Notes: generated by a model not told the origin, from the letters alone. Numbered from the stretch's first letter, positions 1 to 9,868 are shown. The stretch is 64,000 nt of DNA from Branchipolynoe longqiensis (GCA_030323885.1 CM059187.1:121673593-121737592), one strand, 5' to 3'. Translations and numbers: made by a program.

Positions 1-257
1 GCTTGGCAGGTGCTTCCTATTTCAAAAATGACACCCGTTTGACACTTGTAATTTTTCGGGCTCGCCGCCAACGAGATTGGGCGCTAATGCGGTCGGCGGC
101 GAAGAAACAAACTAAGCCGATAACTGCGCCTTATTTGGATTATTGCCAATAATGAACTTAACCGTCCCCGGGGACCCGAGGCGGCGCGCGGAGAGAAAAT
201 TAAGTTTGATGGCCGCCTCCGATGCATATTTTATCAAGCAGCATGTTTCCGCTTATC
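1..257. other. Single-copy, non-repetitive flank; possible conserved non-coding DNA
   Basis: Complex, CpG-containing sequence with no reading frame worth reporting. It mixes GC-rich stretches with AT-rich cores such as TTGCCAATAATG and AAAATTAAG, a texture seen in regulatory non-coding DNA. That reading is inference only. It ends abruptly at the GGT array starting near 258. Confidence 0.25.
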
Positions 258-1365
258 GGTGGAGGCTGGGGAGGGGATGCTGGTAGTGGATGTGGGTGGT
301 GGGTCGTGGGTGGTGGTGCTGGTGTGTGGTGGTGGTGGTGGGGTTGGTGGGTGGTGGTGGTGGTGGGGTTGGTGGGTGGTGGTGGTGGTGGGGTTGGTGG
401 GTGGTGGTGTGTGTGGTGGTGTGGTGGTGGTGGGTGGTGTGTGTGGTGGTGGTGGTGGTGGTGGTGGTGGGTGGTGGTGGTGGTGGGTTGGTGGGTGGTG
501 GTGGTGGGGTTGGTGGTGGTGGGGTGGGGTGGTGGGTTGGTGGTGGTGGTGGTGGTGGTTGGTGGTGGTGGTGGTGGTTGGTGGTGGTGGTGGTGTGTGG
601 GTGGTGGTGGTGGGTGGTTGTGGGTGGTGGTGGTGGTGGTGGTGTGGTGGTGTGTGGGTGTGTGGGTGGTTGTGGGTGGTTGTGGGTGGTTGTGGGTAGT
701 TGGTGGTAGTGGTGGTGGTGTGTGGTGGGTGGTGGTGGTGGGGTTGGTGGCTGGTGGTGGTGGGGTTGGTGGGTGGTGGGTGGTGGTGGTGGTTTGTGGT
801 GGTGGTGGTGGTGTGTCGTGGTGATGGTGGTGGTGGTGTGTGGTGGGTGGTGGTGGTGGGGTTGGTGGCTGGTGGTGGTGGGGTTGGTGGGTGGTGGGTG
901 GTGGTGGTGGGGTTGGTGGGTTGTGGTGGTGGTGGTTTGTGGTGGTGGTGGTGGGTGGTTGTGGGTGGTGGGTGATGGTGGTGGTGGTGTGTGGTGGGTG
1001 GTGGTGGTGGGGTTGGTGGGTGGTGGTGGTGGTTGGTGGTGTGTGGTGGTGGTGGTTTGTGGTGGTGGTGTGTCGGGGTGGTGGTGGTGTGTCGTGGTGG
1101 TGGTGGGTGGTTGTGGGTGGTGGTGGTGTGTGGTGGGTGGTGGGGTGGTGGTGGTGGGGTTGGTGGTGGGGTGGGGTTGGTGGGTGGTGTGGTGGTGGGG
1201 TTGGTGGGTGGTGGTGGTGGTGGGGTTGGTGGGTGGTGGTGGTGGTGTGTGGTGGTGGTTTGTGGTGGTGGTGGTGGTGTGTGGTGGTGGTGGTGGGTGG
1301 TTGTGGGTGGTGGGTAGTGGTGGTGGTGTGTGGTGTGTCGTGGTGGTTGTGGGTGGAGCTGAATG
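258..1365. repeat. Degenerate GGT/GGGGTTGGT minisatellite, about 1.1 kb
   Basis: The plus strand is almost only G and T, built from GTGGTGGTGG runs broken by GGGGTTGGTGGG and TGTGTGGTGG variants. Higher-order segments about 115-120 bp long recur, for example around 722-835 and 840-955. Strong G skew and repeated GGGG or GGG blocks make G-quadruplex formation plausible. The long frames crossing it in several phases encode only Gly/Val/Trp on one strand and His/Pro/Thr on the other, so they are artefacts. Confidence 0.95.
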
Positions 1366-1495
1366 GGTGGCGGGCGGACGCCGTTAAATAACCCCGGCTT
1401 CGGCCTATTATGAATGTTAATCCAATTAACTCATGTATGAAAGAATGTCGAGGGGCCCGGCAAATGGACGTGCTCGGAAGCCGTTTGTTCTGATT
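1366..1495. other. Short unique segment between two arrays
   Basis: Non-repetitive DNA of about 130 bp with CCCCGGCTTCGGCC and TAATCCAATTAAC. No gene is visible. It resembles the 1-257 flank in texture, so the GGT array may have expanded inside one ancestral unique region. Confidence 0.3.
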
Positions 1496-1885
1496 GTGTG
1501 TGTGTTCAGCCCTCTTTCCCTCCCTCATTCTCTCTCTTTCTCTCTCTCTCATTCTCCCTCTCTCCTTTCTTTCTCTTTCTTTCTTTCCTTCCTGCTGTCT
1601 TTCTCTCTCGTACTCTGATATTCTTTCTCTTTATCATCTCTCGTTGTCGCTTTCTCTACTCTCCAACTATTGTTCTCTTTTTCCATCTCTCGCTTTCTCT
1701 TTTGCTTTTCCACTCTCTCACTCGCTCTCTCGCTCTCTCTCGCTATCTCACTCTCTCGATCTCTCTCGATCTCACACTCGCTCTCTCCCCCCTCTTCCTC
1801 TCTCTCCCTCTGTCCCCCTCTAACTCTCTTTACTGCTCTCTCTCGCTTTCTCTCTTTGTTTCTTTCACTCTCAGTGTCGTCGCAT
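1496..1885. repeat. Polypyrimidine (CTCT/CTTT) tract
   Basis: Almost unbroken C/T sequence of CTCTCTCT, TTTCTTTC and CTCGCTCTCT words. Ser/Leu/Phe-rich frames here reflect the composition and are not genes. Confidence 0.9.
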
Positions 1886-1994
1886 TCGTTGGTGGGCTTA
1901 TTTTCCCCATGGAAATGCCTCGTTCTCGATTCCCACGTTTCAGAGCATGCGCACTGTTGTTATTTCCCCCTTGTTTGTTCCTGCTCCACCGCCA

Positions 1995-2062
1995 GCCGCC
2001 CACCGCCCACCTTCCACCGCCCACATCCTACCGCCCACATCCTACCGCCCATATCCCACTGC
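1995..2062. repeat. Short 14-bp tandem repeat, CCGCCCACATCCTA
   Basis: About four to five imperfect copies of CCGCCCACATCCTA within a C-rich stretch that continues to about 2115. No coding signal. Confidence 0.7.
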
Positions 2063-2270
2063 CCGCAGCCCGGTGCCCGCGACCCACCACCCGCCACTGG
2101 CCCCTCTCCACCCGCCGCCCGCCACCTACCTATCATTCTTTTCGCTCACATCACCTCTCTCACCAGAGGCCTCTGTTTCTAGTAATTTTGAACATTTGAC
2201 CATAACCCTCTTCCTCTTCCTCCTCTTCGTTCTCTTCACATCTTCTAGCCCCCCTTCCCACTCCCAATAC

Positions 2271-2635
2271 TTAAAGCTGCATAGTACGATGAAAACATCA
2301 AATTTTCTAAACCAAAACAATTATCTAGATTTGATTATACATATCTAACTTAGATACTGCTTCACATATTAAACATTTGTCACCATATAGATGTGGGTAC
2401 TGAGGCAATTTAATAGAACCTTTTACTGCAGAAGCATGTGGTGTCAGACTTTGGGTGTGCTTGCAAAAACTAATTTTACATTGTTGCCCTTCAAATTTCT
2501 AAAGAAATTAGCCAGTTAGAACACAAGTTACTTCAAACAAAAGTAAGGTAGATTACAATGATCAACGGGATCATATTTTATCTCAGAAATATATTCATGA
2601 CAGAAACTCAAAACCATCGGACTATACAACTTTAA
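2271..2635 (+). mobile_element. TTAA-flanked MITE (family M), complete copy, orientation A
   Basis: A 365-bp element starts TTAAAGCTGCATAGTACGAT and ends with the inverted counterpart CATCGGACTATACAACTTTAA, giving TIRs of about 21 bp. It has no coding capacity. The internal block TTTAATAGAACCTTTTACTG recurs in the other copies in this window. TTAA lies at both outer ends and could be a target duplication, as in piggyBac or Kolobok elements, or part of the TIR. The superfamily is therefore inferred and not proven. Confidence 0.8.
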
Positions 2636-2690
2636 TATCCCGTCATTTCTATCACTCACTGCACCTATTATCGCGCACATGTCAATCATC

Positions 2691-2797
2691 TCATCGCATT
2701 ACGTCGCATCACGTCGCATCACGTCGCATCACGTCGCATCACGTCGAATCACGTCGCATCACGTCGCATCACGTCACATCACGTCGCATCACGTCCA
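2691..2797. repeat. 10-bp tandem repeat ACGTCGCATC
   Basis: About ten head-to-tail copies of ACGTCGCATC with few substitutions (ACGTCGAATC, ACGTCACATC). Each unit carries a CpG and an ACGT core. Confidence 0.95.
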
Positions 2798-3647
2798 CCA
2801 CCTCGTATTGCGTCACCGCTCCCTCTAGCCCTATTCACCATCCACCTATTTACTGCCGCAATACTACACCAGTCAGCCATAATTAATTCATAATTATCCC
2901 TCTGACCGCCTTGCATCACCCACTCGCCATCACAACAATCCACATCCCATCCATTCACAATATTCATAATGTCTTAGAAGACAGCATTCCGCGCGTGACG
3001 CAAATGAGGATAATCAAATAACATTAAACTGTCTGGACAATATCTATATATATAGCACAACCACTCAAGCGCGATCATTTGTGCGCATGCGCGCGTGAGT
3101 GTGTTGAGGGTGTGTGTGTGGGAGGGGGGGGGGGCAGGGGGAGGCCGGGCCCCCGAGGGACTCTGCCTGAGCAAATACGGACAGTACCCAACCCAGCAAC
3201 CCCCAGCCCCTGTAACCCACTCCCGCTCAAACTCCGACCCCTCCGCCCCCACCCCTCACTCCCCATCTCCCATCCTCCTCACTCCAACTCCTACCCACCC
3301 CCCGGAGCTGGCTGCGGGCGTGTCTTTGATACCCGTGGTAGCACGGCAATCATTTGTTGTTGCTGTTTTTGGAGAGTTTTCAGTCACGTTGGCATGGTGA
3401 AGGCTGCAAATCTGCAGCACTGCATGGGCACTGCCAAAGGCGGCCCCATGATGCTGGGAGTTGCCTCCCAGTGGGTAGTGGTTGGAAATATATCAAGGGA
3501 AACTGTGGGTGGGCGGGCGGGGAAGCGCGAGGGGGTGGAGAGAGAAAGGTAATCTAGAAGTCCAACCCCGGTCCTCGCAGAGGATCCTGTGTTCTATTGC
3601 AGACAGTTTCAATAGTAACCATTATAGCTTATAAGCACAGGCTAACA
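2798..3647. other. Mostly unique DNA with GT/G-rich and C-rich patches
   Basis: No gene recognised. 3100-3150 is GT/G-rich and 3190-3300 is C-rich with CCCACTCC words. 3300-3600 is complex sequence of moderate GC. The overlapping frames at 3075-3560 on both strands have low-complexity translations and no domain I recognise. Confidence 0.4.
3083..3092. promoter_or_regulatory. GCGCATGCGC palindrome (NRF1-type motif)
   Basis: Exact GCGCATGCGC, matching the palindromic core of the animal NRF1 consensus. One of four exact copies in this window. No adjacent gene supports promoter activity here. Confidence 0.35.
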
Positions 3648-3669
3648 ATATATATATATATATATATAT
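3648..3669. repeat. (TA)n microsatellite
   Basis: Eleven consecutive TA dinucleotides, directly before the small inverted-repeat segment at 3672-3855. Confidence 0.95.
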
Positions 3670-3671
3670 GA

Positions 3672-3855
3672 ACTTTTCCATTGTAACGATTGACGCAAAA
3701 CAGCACAGAAACAATTACCCTGAAAACACAAGGACATTTGCTTCAAATCAATATGTATTCTATTGGGATTATGAAACACCATGTAAAAAACAAATCAGTT
3801 TATCCTGAGCAAATGCATAAGCAGATAGTATGTTGATCGTTACAATGGACACAGT
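3672..3855. mobile_element. Possible small TIR element or inverted-repeat segment
   Basis: TCCATTGTAACGAT at 3677-3690 is matched exactly by its reverse complement at 3836-3849. The 145-bp interior is AT-rich and non-coding. A (TA)n tract abuts the left side. The arms are short and no target duplication is clear, so this may be a MITE remnant or simply an inverted repeat. Confidence 0.35.
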
Positions 3856-3902
3856 TTTGTCCCATATTGCGCAGCACCTTTTGAGACAGTCTCATATATA
3901 TT

Positions 3903-4642
3903 GCGTGTTGGTGAGTGTGTGTGTGTTTGTGTTTGTGAGTGTGTGGGTATTGGTGAGTGTGTAGGTGTGGTTGTTGGTGTGTGTGTTGGTGGATGTGTGA
4001 GTGTGTGTGTTTGTGAGTGCGGTTGTTGGTGTGTGTTGGTGGATGTGTGAGTGTGTGTTTGTGAGTGTGGGTATGGTTGTTGGTGTGTGTTGGTGGATGT
4101 GTGATGTGGATGTGTGAATGTGTGTGTTGGTGAGTGTGTGGTTGTGGTTGTTGGTGTGTGTTGGTGGATGTGTGTGTTGTTGAGTGTGTGAGTGTTTGTG
4201 AGTGTGTGGTTGTAGTTATTGGTGTGTGTTGGTGGATGTGTGATGTGGATGTGTGATGTAGTGTTGGTGAGTGTTGGTGTGGTATGTGTGTGTTGGTGGA
4301 TGTGTGTGTTGGTGAGTGGGTGAGTGTGTGTGTTGGCGTGTGTTGGTGTATGTGTGAGTGTGTGTGCTGGTGAATGTGTGAGTGGTTATGACAGTGTGGT
4401 TGTGGTTGTTAGTGTGTGTTAGTGGATGTGTGAGTGTGTGTATTTGTGAGTATGTGTGTTTGTGAGTGTGTGGGTACGGTTGTTGGTGTGTGTTTGAAAG
4501 TGTGTGTTTGTTGGTGTGTGTGTTGGTGAATGCTTGAAAGTGTGTGTTTGTGAGTATGTGAGTGTTTGTGAGTGTGTAGGTGTGGCTGTTGGTGTGTGTT
4601 GGTGGATGTGTGAGTGTGTGTGTTGGTGCGTGAGGGGCTGTG
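3903..4642. repeat. Degenerate GT-rich minisatellite (GTGTGTGTTGGTGGATGTGTGA)
   Basis: About 740 bp of variants of GTTGGTGTGTGTTGGTGGAT and GTGAGTGTGTGTTTGTGAGT, with no fixed period. The minus-strand Thr/His/Asn-rich frames across it are artefacts of the repeat. Confidence 0.93.
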
Positions 4643-4756
4643 GGAAGAGGCATGGGAGGCTGGCTGGCGCCAGGCCGGGCTCAGATGTCCGAGAGCGCTC
4701 TTGCACGTACACGAGTGGTTGCTGAGTTGACTGCCTTATTAGCACACGTGATGAGC

Positions 4757-4830
4757 AGTCAGTGAGCAGTCGGTGAGCAGTTGGTGAGCAGTTGGTGGTG
4801 AGCAGTTTGTAATGAGTAATTTGCGGTGAA
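4757..4830. repeat. 12-bp tandem repeat GTGAGCAGTTGG
   Basis: Five to six imperfect copies of GTGAGCAGTTGG or GTGAGCAGTCAG. No coding signal. Confidence 0.75.
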
Positions 4831-4846
4831 CAGCGTCGCTTCCTAA

Positions 4847-5158
4847 TTATCCTATTTCGGCTGACGTAGCTTGCTTTATTGATATAACTATTCTGTCACC
4901 AGCTAGGAGTGCATCCGCTATTGGTTTGATTGGAGGCACACTTCTTGAACTTAATACACCTTGTTGAATTTGCAGCTGTTTTCCAGATAGCCTTTGATTG
5001 TCCGGCAGGATAGCTTTTAATGTCGGCAATTTGAAAAGGATTTTTTGTGTCCGAGCATCTTCTAATAGAAAGATTCCATTATATTCGATGGGATATATGG
5101 ATATGTGGGATATATGGAATAAAATAGATATATAGGATAATAGGACAACACAAAACAT
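4847..5158 (-). pseudogene. Unrecognised 103-codon frame, possible decayed coding remnant
   Basis: This frame has a more protein-like composition than most frames here. Its C-terminal three quarters contain runs such as KAILPDNQRLSGKQLQIQQG and GDRIVISIKQATSAEIG, with mixed hydrophobic and polar residues and no low-complexity bias. I recognise no domain. The first 30 codons (Ile/Ser/Phe-rich) come from AT-rich sequence and look non-coding. No splice sites or neighbouring exons were identified. It could be an old transposon or gene fragment, or chance. Confidence 0.25.
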
Positions 5159-5664
5159 AAGACTATCTTTGTTATTTATAATCAGATAATAAATAAATAC
5201 CAGTCATATTCAGCTAATAACGAATGAAAGTGCATATTTAATATATAATATAAAATTCGCACTATTACTAGTATTAGTTAATTAAGTATACATCAAATCA
5301 AAACGAAGAGTTATTGCCAATCCACTGCTAATCCACTTCGCAGCATTAGGTAATGGCATAATATGTAAACGATAATTCTTCATGTACAATTCTATTTTCA
5401 ACAAAAGATATAGGTAAGACACCTGGTCCTTTGCAATAAAGCATCTCCTTTAACCAGCGTGTTATCTTTGCCAGAAATCTAGTGTTATCTAATCTGACAA
5501 TGAACAAAAAGACCAAAGAAAATACCCACCCTAAATAGGCCTACTTATCACAGAGGCAAGACACCGGCCTCAAATCAGAAATAGTTACGTAATAGTCCAG
5601 ATTAACTGTCTGATGTTTGTGTGCATGTTCATATTTGACTACACTAATCAAGCAGACACCAAGA
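5159..5664. other. AT-rich unique DNA
   Basis: No repeat family, RNA gene or coding signal recognised. The AT-rich composition contrasts with the GC-rich islands elsewhere in the window. Confidence 0.4.
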
Positions 5665-5900
5665 CCAGACGGGATGGCCGAATGAGTTAGAGCGTCCATC
5701 TCCCGTGTTGGTAGATCGTGGGTTCGAATACTGGTCGAGTCAAACAAATGACTTAAAAATTGATACTTGTCGCTTCCTAGCCATTACTAGGTTAGGGCAA
5801 GAAGCAGTGGAATGAGGAAGACCAGTCGTCTGTGATTGAAATTTCCCCTGCTTAAACAACTAATGTACCAACAACAACAAAACAACAACAACAAAACACC
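5665..5900 (+). mobile_element. SINE-1, head A, alternative tail 2
   Basis: The tRNA-like head has box A-like GGCCGAATGAGTTAGAGCG and box B-like GTGGGTTCGAATACTGG. The shared body follows (GAGTCAAA.AATGACTTAAAAATTGATACTTG, then CGCTTCCTAGCC). After GGGCAAG the usual tail is replaced by GCAGTGGAATGAGGAAGACC, then GATTGAAATTTCCCCTGCTTAA and an (AAC)n end. This alternative tail recurs at 6295-6400, 25879-26095 and 44890-45080. Confidence 0.85.
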
Positions 5901-5953
5901 TTAAATGCAGGTAGCATGAGTGCTGAGGTGCATTTTGTTGTTACATTCATTGA

Positions 5954-6294
5954 TTAAAGTTGCATAGTCCGATTGTTTTCAGTTTCTGTCATTTTCTTAG
6001 ATTGATCGTTTTACGATATCTTACTTTAATTTGAAGTAACTTTCATTTAGAATGACTAACGTAAGAGATATTTAAAGTCTAAACACGCAAAATAAATTTG
6101 GGACTGCTTGTCAAAACTCTGACCTCATAGGCTTTAGCAGTAACAGGTTCTATTAAATTAACCGAGTAGACCCTCCATTTTAGCTACAAATACTTAATAA
6201 GTGCACCAGTATATAAGTTGGATATGTAGGTTAAAATCTAGATAAGTATTTTGATTTTGACAATTTGATGCTTTTATAGGACTATGCAACTATA
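5954..6294 (-). mobile_element. Family M MITE, orientation B
   Basis: Starts TTAAAGTTGCATAGTCCGAT and ends GGACTATGCAACTATAAG. It is the reverse orientation of 2271-2635 and has the same core (AACAGGTTCTATTAAATTAA, then GTGCACCAGTATATAAGTTG). The right terminus is degraded, so TTAA is intact only on the left. Confidence 0.75.
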
Positions 6295-6400
6295 AGCAAG
6301 GTAAATTTCAATCGCGGAATCTTGGCCTTCCTCATTCAAATGTCCCGTACTGTATCCGTATCCTAATAGTAATGTCGAACGCCCGGCTATCTGAGCAACA
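6295..6400 (-). mobile_element. SINE-1 tail-2 fragment
   Basis: Reverse complement of tail 2: AAGCAAGGTAAATTTCAATC, CTTCCTCATTC, then TATCCTAATAGTAATG. Head and most of the body are missing. It directly abuts the MITE at 5954-6294. Confidence 0.6.
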
Positions 6401-6780
6401 AATATTACTCTAAGTTTAAAATGCCATTGACAATGAGCACCCTTGATTAATATAACTCATAAGTCAGAATAACGCACTTGCGCAATTAACCCCACCACTT
6501 ACATTACACATCGTTGCCTTGGTGACAAAATCGCTACTGAACTTATCCGTGGCGATCTCAACCGAATCGGGCTCCCGAAATCAGTGGGCTGCAGACAGAG
6601 AGGTGCGCAGTGGGAATGCGCACAAGTAAAGGAAAGGACGCGGTGGCGGACGGAAGCAGCATGGAATTTATGGCTTGTGTCATGTCGTTTCCATCGAGGG
6701 CCCCAAGGGCCCGATCCGCAGGCCGCCCGGCCGGGCCGCGCCCGGGGCGGGTGAACATATGGCCCGTCCGCCCCTCCTCC
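6401..6780. other. Unique DNA becoming GC-rich; no gene seen
   Basis: 6480-6560 is unique. 6560-6780 is CpG-rich (GGGCCCCAAGGGCCCGATCC, GGCCGGGCCGCGCCCGGGGC) and leads into a C-rich tract. It could be the shoulder of a CpG island with 7265-7590. Confidence 0.3.
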
Positions 6781-7264
6781 TGCTAACCCTTCCCACCCTC
6801 ACCCCTACCTCACCCACCTCCTCTCCGGCTCCTCCCCTCCAGCCACCGCCTCCCAATCTTCCCCTCCCGTTCAAGACCTCTGCCGCCCCCACCCCTCCTA
6901 TCCCCGTCGCACACTCTTCATCTACTGGCTCCTCACGGCCGCCCGTCCGCCCGTCCGCATGTCCTTCCCCTCCGCCCCTCCGCCCACCCCTCTGCCCCTC
7001 CGGCCCCCCGCCCATCCCTACTCCCCATCGCCCGTCCGGCCGTCCGCCGCCTCAGCACTCCTGCCATCTCACCCTTCTCTTCCCCTCCCATCCCCCGCCG
7101 TATCCCCCTTCCACCCCCGGTTCCGCCTCCTCCCCTCATCGCTCGCCTCCCACCGCAGCAGTTCCCCTGGCCTTCCATCCCCTCCCTTCCTCCTATTCCC
7201 TCCTCCCCTACGGTCCCCCCCTCCATCCCCCCTCCCCTCCCCCCTCCCCTCCTCTCTCCCCAGT
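6781..7264. repeat. C-rich low-complexity (CCTCCCC/CCGCCC) tract
   Basis: Dominated by C and T words such as CCCCTCC, CCGTCCGCCC and TCCCCCCTCC. The overlapping Pro/Ser-rich frames and their Gly/Arg-rich complements are composition artefacts. Confidence 0.85.
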
Positions 7265-7590
7265 CTTGCCGTTGGCGAGCAGCTCGACCCAGATGCTCAT
7301 AACTGCTCGCCCGGCCCTCGGCCCCCGGTGCCCGGCGCTTGTCGCCCGCGGGCCCGGGACGCTCGGCGCGCCGGGCGCTTGTTCCCCGCGTGTGGCGGCG
7401 ACCCGGCGGGTTAATCCGAGCGCCTCGGGTGCTAATTTGGCGCCGTGTGAGCAGCTCGCCCGGCGCTGACCGCCACCAGCCCCGCCACCAAATAAGACAC
7501 TCAAGTAGGGCGGCAAATTGACGGAGAAGACCAATATCGTTGTTTAGCGCTTTCAGTGACGGGTGGTTAGTCATTTTGCACGGGGACACG
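7265..7590. promoter_or_regulatory. CpG-rich island, candidate regulatory element
   Basis: Dense CpG with complex sequence, including CCCGCGGGCCCGGGACGCTC and CGGCGCGCCGGGCGCTTG. It then turns AT-rich with GGGTTAATCCGAGC and GCTAATTTGGCGCC. No downstream gene is identifiable, so promoter versus enhancer is undecided. The evidence is composition alone. Confidence 0.3.
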
Positions 7591-7983
7591 CATCTAGCTG
7601 ATGGGTGTGTGTGGCGGGAGGGGGTAGGGGTTTCGGTGGGTGGGGGGTGGAGTGGGGGTCGTGAGGGAGGCTTTGTGAAAGTAGGTCCCTCTATATTATA
7701 TATATATGCTCTATAATGAATTATGTGAGTATAAACAAAAGGCAGTCCACCTCGCAGTTAATCCCTCGCTGACCAATATGCATATTAGCTCGATGAGATT
7801 TCTAATTCTTCTGCTGATACCATCAGCACACAGACAGACTCCAGTGTATATACCATCACTGCAGGACAGATTTTAAACTTTACTCGGTGGGCTATGTATT
7901 ATAACTCCTGCCAGCCAGAAGATATAAACTTCTCTATAACCAGCTCCATCTCCTTGTTGTCTCCGTTATACATGACAACTGTT

Positions 7984-7995
<12 letters not shown>

Positions 7996-8033
<38 letters not shown>

Positions 8034-8042
8034 TATATATAT
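7996..8042. repeat. (TA)n microsatellite
   Basis: About 23 TA units with one TATAATTATA interruption. It runs directly into a block (GGGTCACTCTCCTGAAAACT) that reappears inverted at 9599-9625, also beside a microsatellite. Confidence 0.9.
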
Positions 8043-8278
8043 GGGTCACTCTCCTGAAAACTGGCCAGAAGTGTCACATGGAGAGTTAAAATTTAATATT
8101 TGAAATTATTTTTTTTTTGGTTGCGAATGAAAGCTGGAGATCTCCCCTTTACAGCTATGTAAAATATAAATTGATGAGATAAGAAATAAAGGTGTAGTCC
8201 ATGATTAAGCTATGTCATATGGCAGTATAACATGTGTTGATCAGATGTAACACCACACAGTCTGCTTAATAAAGATCT

Positions 8279-8727
8279 AAAGGGGCTGTCACATTACGGC
8301 GTATGGCGGGAGCGTATTGAAAACCTACGTACGCCATCGGGTGCCACTTTCGGGTGTGTTTGAGCGTATGAGGAGCGTATGAAGAGCGTATGCGTAGCGT
8401 ATGCGTAGCGTATGCGTAGCGTATGCGTAGCGTATGGGAGCGTATGGGAGCGTGCTGTGACATTTTTTGACAGTATGGGCCATACGCCCTCATAGGTCGC
8501 GTTTTTTTTAGCATGCACAAAAAAATTTGGACGGACGGATTTATGAAAGCGTATGGCGGCGTATGCATCATAGGCTTCACATACGCCGGCGTGTTGCGGC
8601 ACTGGCGGCGTATGCGTAGCGTATGCGTAGCGTATGCGTAGCGTATGCGGCGTATGACGACGTATATGACGTAAGCCGCTACGCCGCCATACGCTCCCGC
8701 CATACGCCGTAATGTGACAGCGCCTTA
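8279..8727. mobile_element. TIR element T1 with about 37-bp TIRs and internal GCGTATGCGTA repeats
   Basis: The left end reads AAGGGGCTGTCACATTACGG then CGTATGGCGGGAGCGTAT. The right end is the near-exact reverse complement, ending GTAATGTGACAGCGCCTTAA. The interior has two clusters of 12-bp GCGTATGCGTA units (8365-8440 and 8608-8650). It has no coding capacity and the target duplication is ambiguous. The terminal signature resembles element T7 at 59614-60208. Confidence 0.85.
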
Positions 8728-9061
8728 AGCAGAATTACATAATTTCATACTGAGAAGCATATTAATCATGGCATAATATACAGAAATATGTAGTGCTTAT
8801 ATCGATAAAAAAAAGGAGTAAATCCTAGCCATGCTTTATTCACTGAATAATTAGTGTACACTCTTTGTGTGGCATCCAGACACCACTGGTTACATCTGTG
8901 ATGAAAATTTGTAATGTTATTTCTGAAGACATCAAATAATTTTTAAAAGATTTAAGCATGCATTATACATGTTCCTTTTGATTTGGGAACTGTTTTGTTT
9001 GATATATCAATGCGATACAAGATATTAGTAAGGATCCAACCATGTCCCATATGTTTGTTTG
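8728..9061. other. AT-rich unique DNA
   Basis: No gene, repeat family or RNA signal recognised between element T1 and the SINE palindrome. Confidence 0.35.
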
Positions 9062-9395
9062 TTTGTTGTGGTTTTACATCCTAGCAACATCTAAGGTCAT
9101 ATCAGGACGGGTACCGACTTGTGACAGTGCACACTCATGGTGACTTTATAGAGCTGCCCCACTGGGAGACCAGCCCGCCAGCACCATGACTTGATATCCC
9201 ACTGATATCGGGTCATGGTGCCGGCGGCCTGATTTCCCAGTGGGGTAGCACTATAAAATCGCCATGAGTGCGTATTGTCACAAGTCGGTACCCGTCCTGA
9301 TATGACCTTAGATGTTGCTAGGAAGTAAAATAACAACAAACAATATGGTCTACCAATACGCTCTAACTCATTCAGCCATCCCATCTGGTCTGTCC
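9062..9395 (-). mobile_element. SINE-1 copy rearranged into a 280-bp snap-back palindrome
   Basis: A minus-strand SINE tail (9062-9198) is followed after only five bases by a plus-strand copy of the same tail (9204-9342), making long inverted arms of about 137 bp. The remaining minus-strand head (GGTCTACCAATACGCTCTAA, CTCATTCAGCCATCCCATCT) lies at 9345-9395. The arms are similar but not identical (for example ACTTGATATC against GATATCGGGT). Confidence 0.85.
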
Positions 9396-9595
9396 CATAT
9401 GTCATGTTACAAATGGCAGACTGTAAATTGGCATTTTTTTGTACAAAAACACTTCTTAACTAAAAAGACCAAAGTTGCACGCGGTTTATTTTATTTCCCT
9501 TATTTCTTACATCAAATCTGAACATGAATCTGACAAATATAAGGGAAAAAATAGGTAGGACGTTTTTTTTATTGATGTTTTAAAATCCCATCCCA

Positions 9596-9655
9596 TGCTG
9601 ACCAGTTTTCAGGAGAGTGACCCATATGTATGTATGTATGTATGTGTGGATTTAT
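9596..9655 (-). repeat. Inverted copy of the 8041 motif beside an (ATGT)n microsatellite
   Basis: CCAGTTTTCAGGAGAGTGAC followed by CCAT and (ATGT)n mirrors 8041-8066, where the same motif follows (TA)n. This suggests a mobile unit that carries or lands in microsatellites. Its boundaries cannot be defined from two copies. Confidence 0.45.
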
Positions 9656-9767
9656 ATACACACAACTATAGATGGCATCAGACGTTAACACGTGTTTGAA
9701 TGCACATCGTTTCCGAAACCAGCATAACGTGAGCTGTATGCAACGGAAGCAGAGCAAAGTCAGTGCT

Positions 9768-9868
9768 GTCACGTGACACGGCGCCGTCACATCAAGTGAC
9801 AGGCCAGACTAGGCGCCGTCACGTCACGTGACAGGCCAATGCGCCGTCACGTCACGTGACAGGCCCGG
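9768..9868. promoter_or_regulatory. Tandem GTCACGTGAC (E-box palindrome) cluster
   Basis: The exact palindrome GTCACGTGAC lies at 9768-9777, 9823-9832 and 9851-9860. The last two sit in 28-bp tandem units (GCGCCGTCACGTCACGTGAC then AGGCCAAT), and a degenerate unit begins at 9781. The motif matches the USF/TFE-type bHLH-zip consensus. No gene start is visible nearby, so function is inferred from motif density alone. Confidence 0.4.

Noticed and set aside
200..1552. Long frames on both strands through the GGT array
   Set aside because: They encode only Gly/Val/Trp/Cys or His/Pro/Thr, exist in several phases at once, and follow the repeat boundaries.
5665..5760. Functional tRNA gene at SINE heads (also 9971, 12891, 26991, 47080 and others)
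   Set aside because: A- and B-box-like sequences exist, but cloverleaf pairing is not maintained and each head continues into the SINE body.
8279..8727. Protein-coding frames of 145 and 102 codons on the minus strand
   Set aside because: They translate the GCGTATGCGTA repeats of TIR element T1 and give Tyr/Ala/Arg/Thr-rich periodic peptides.
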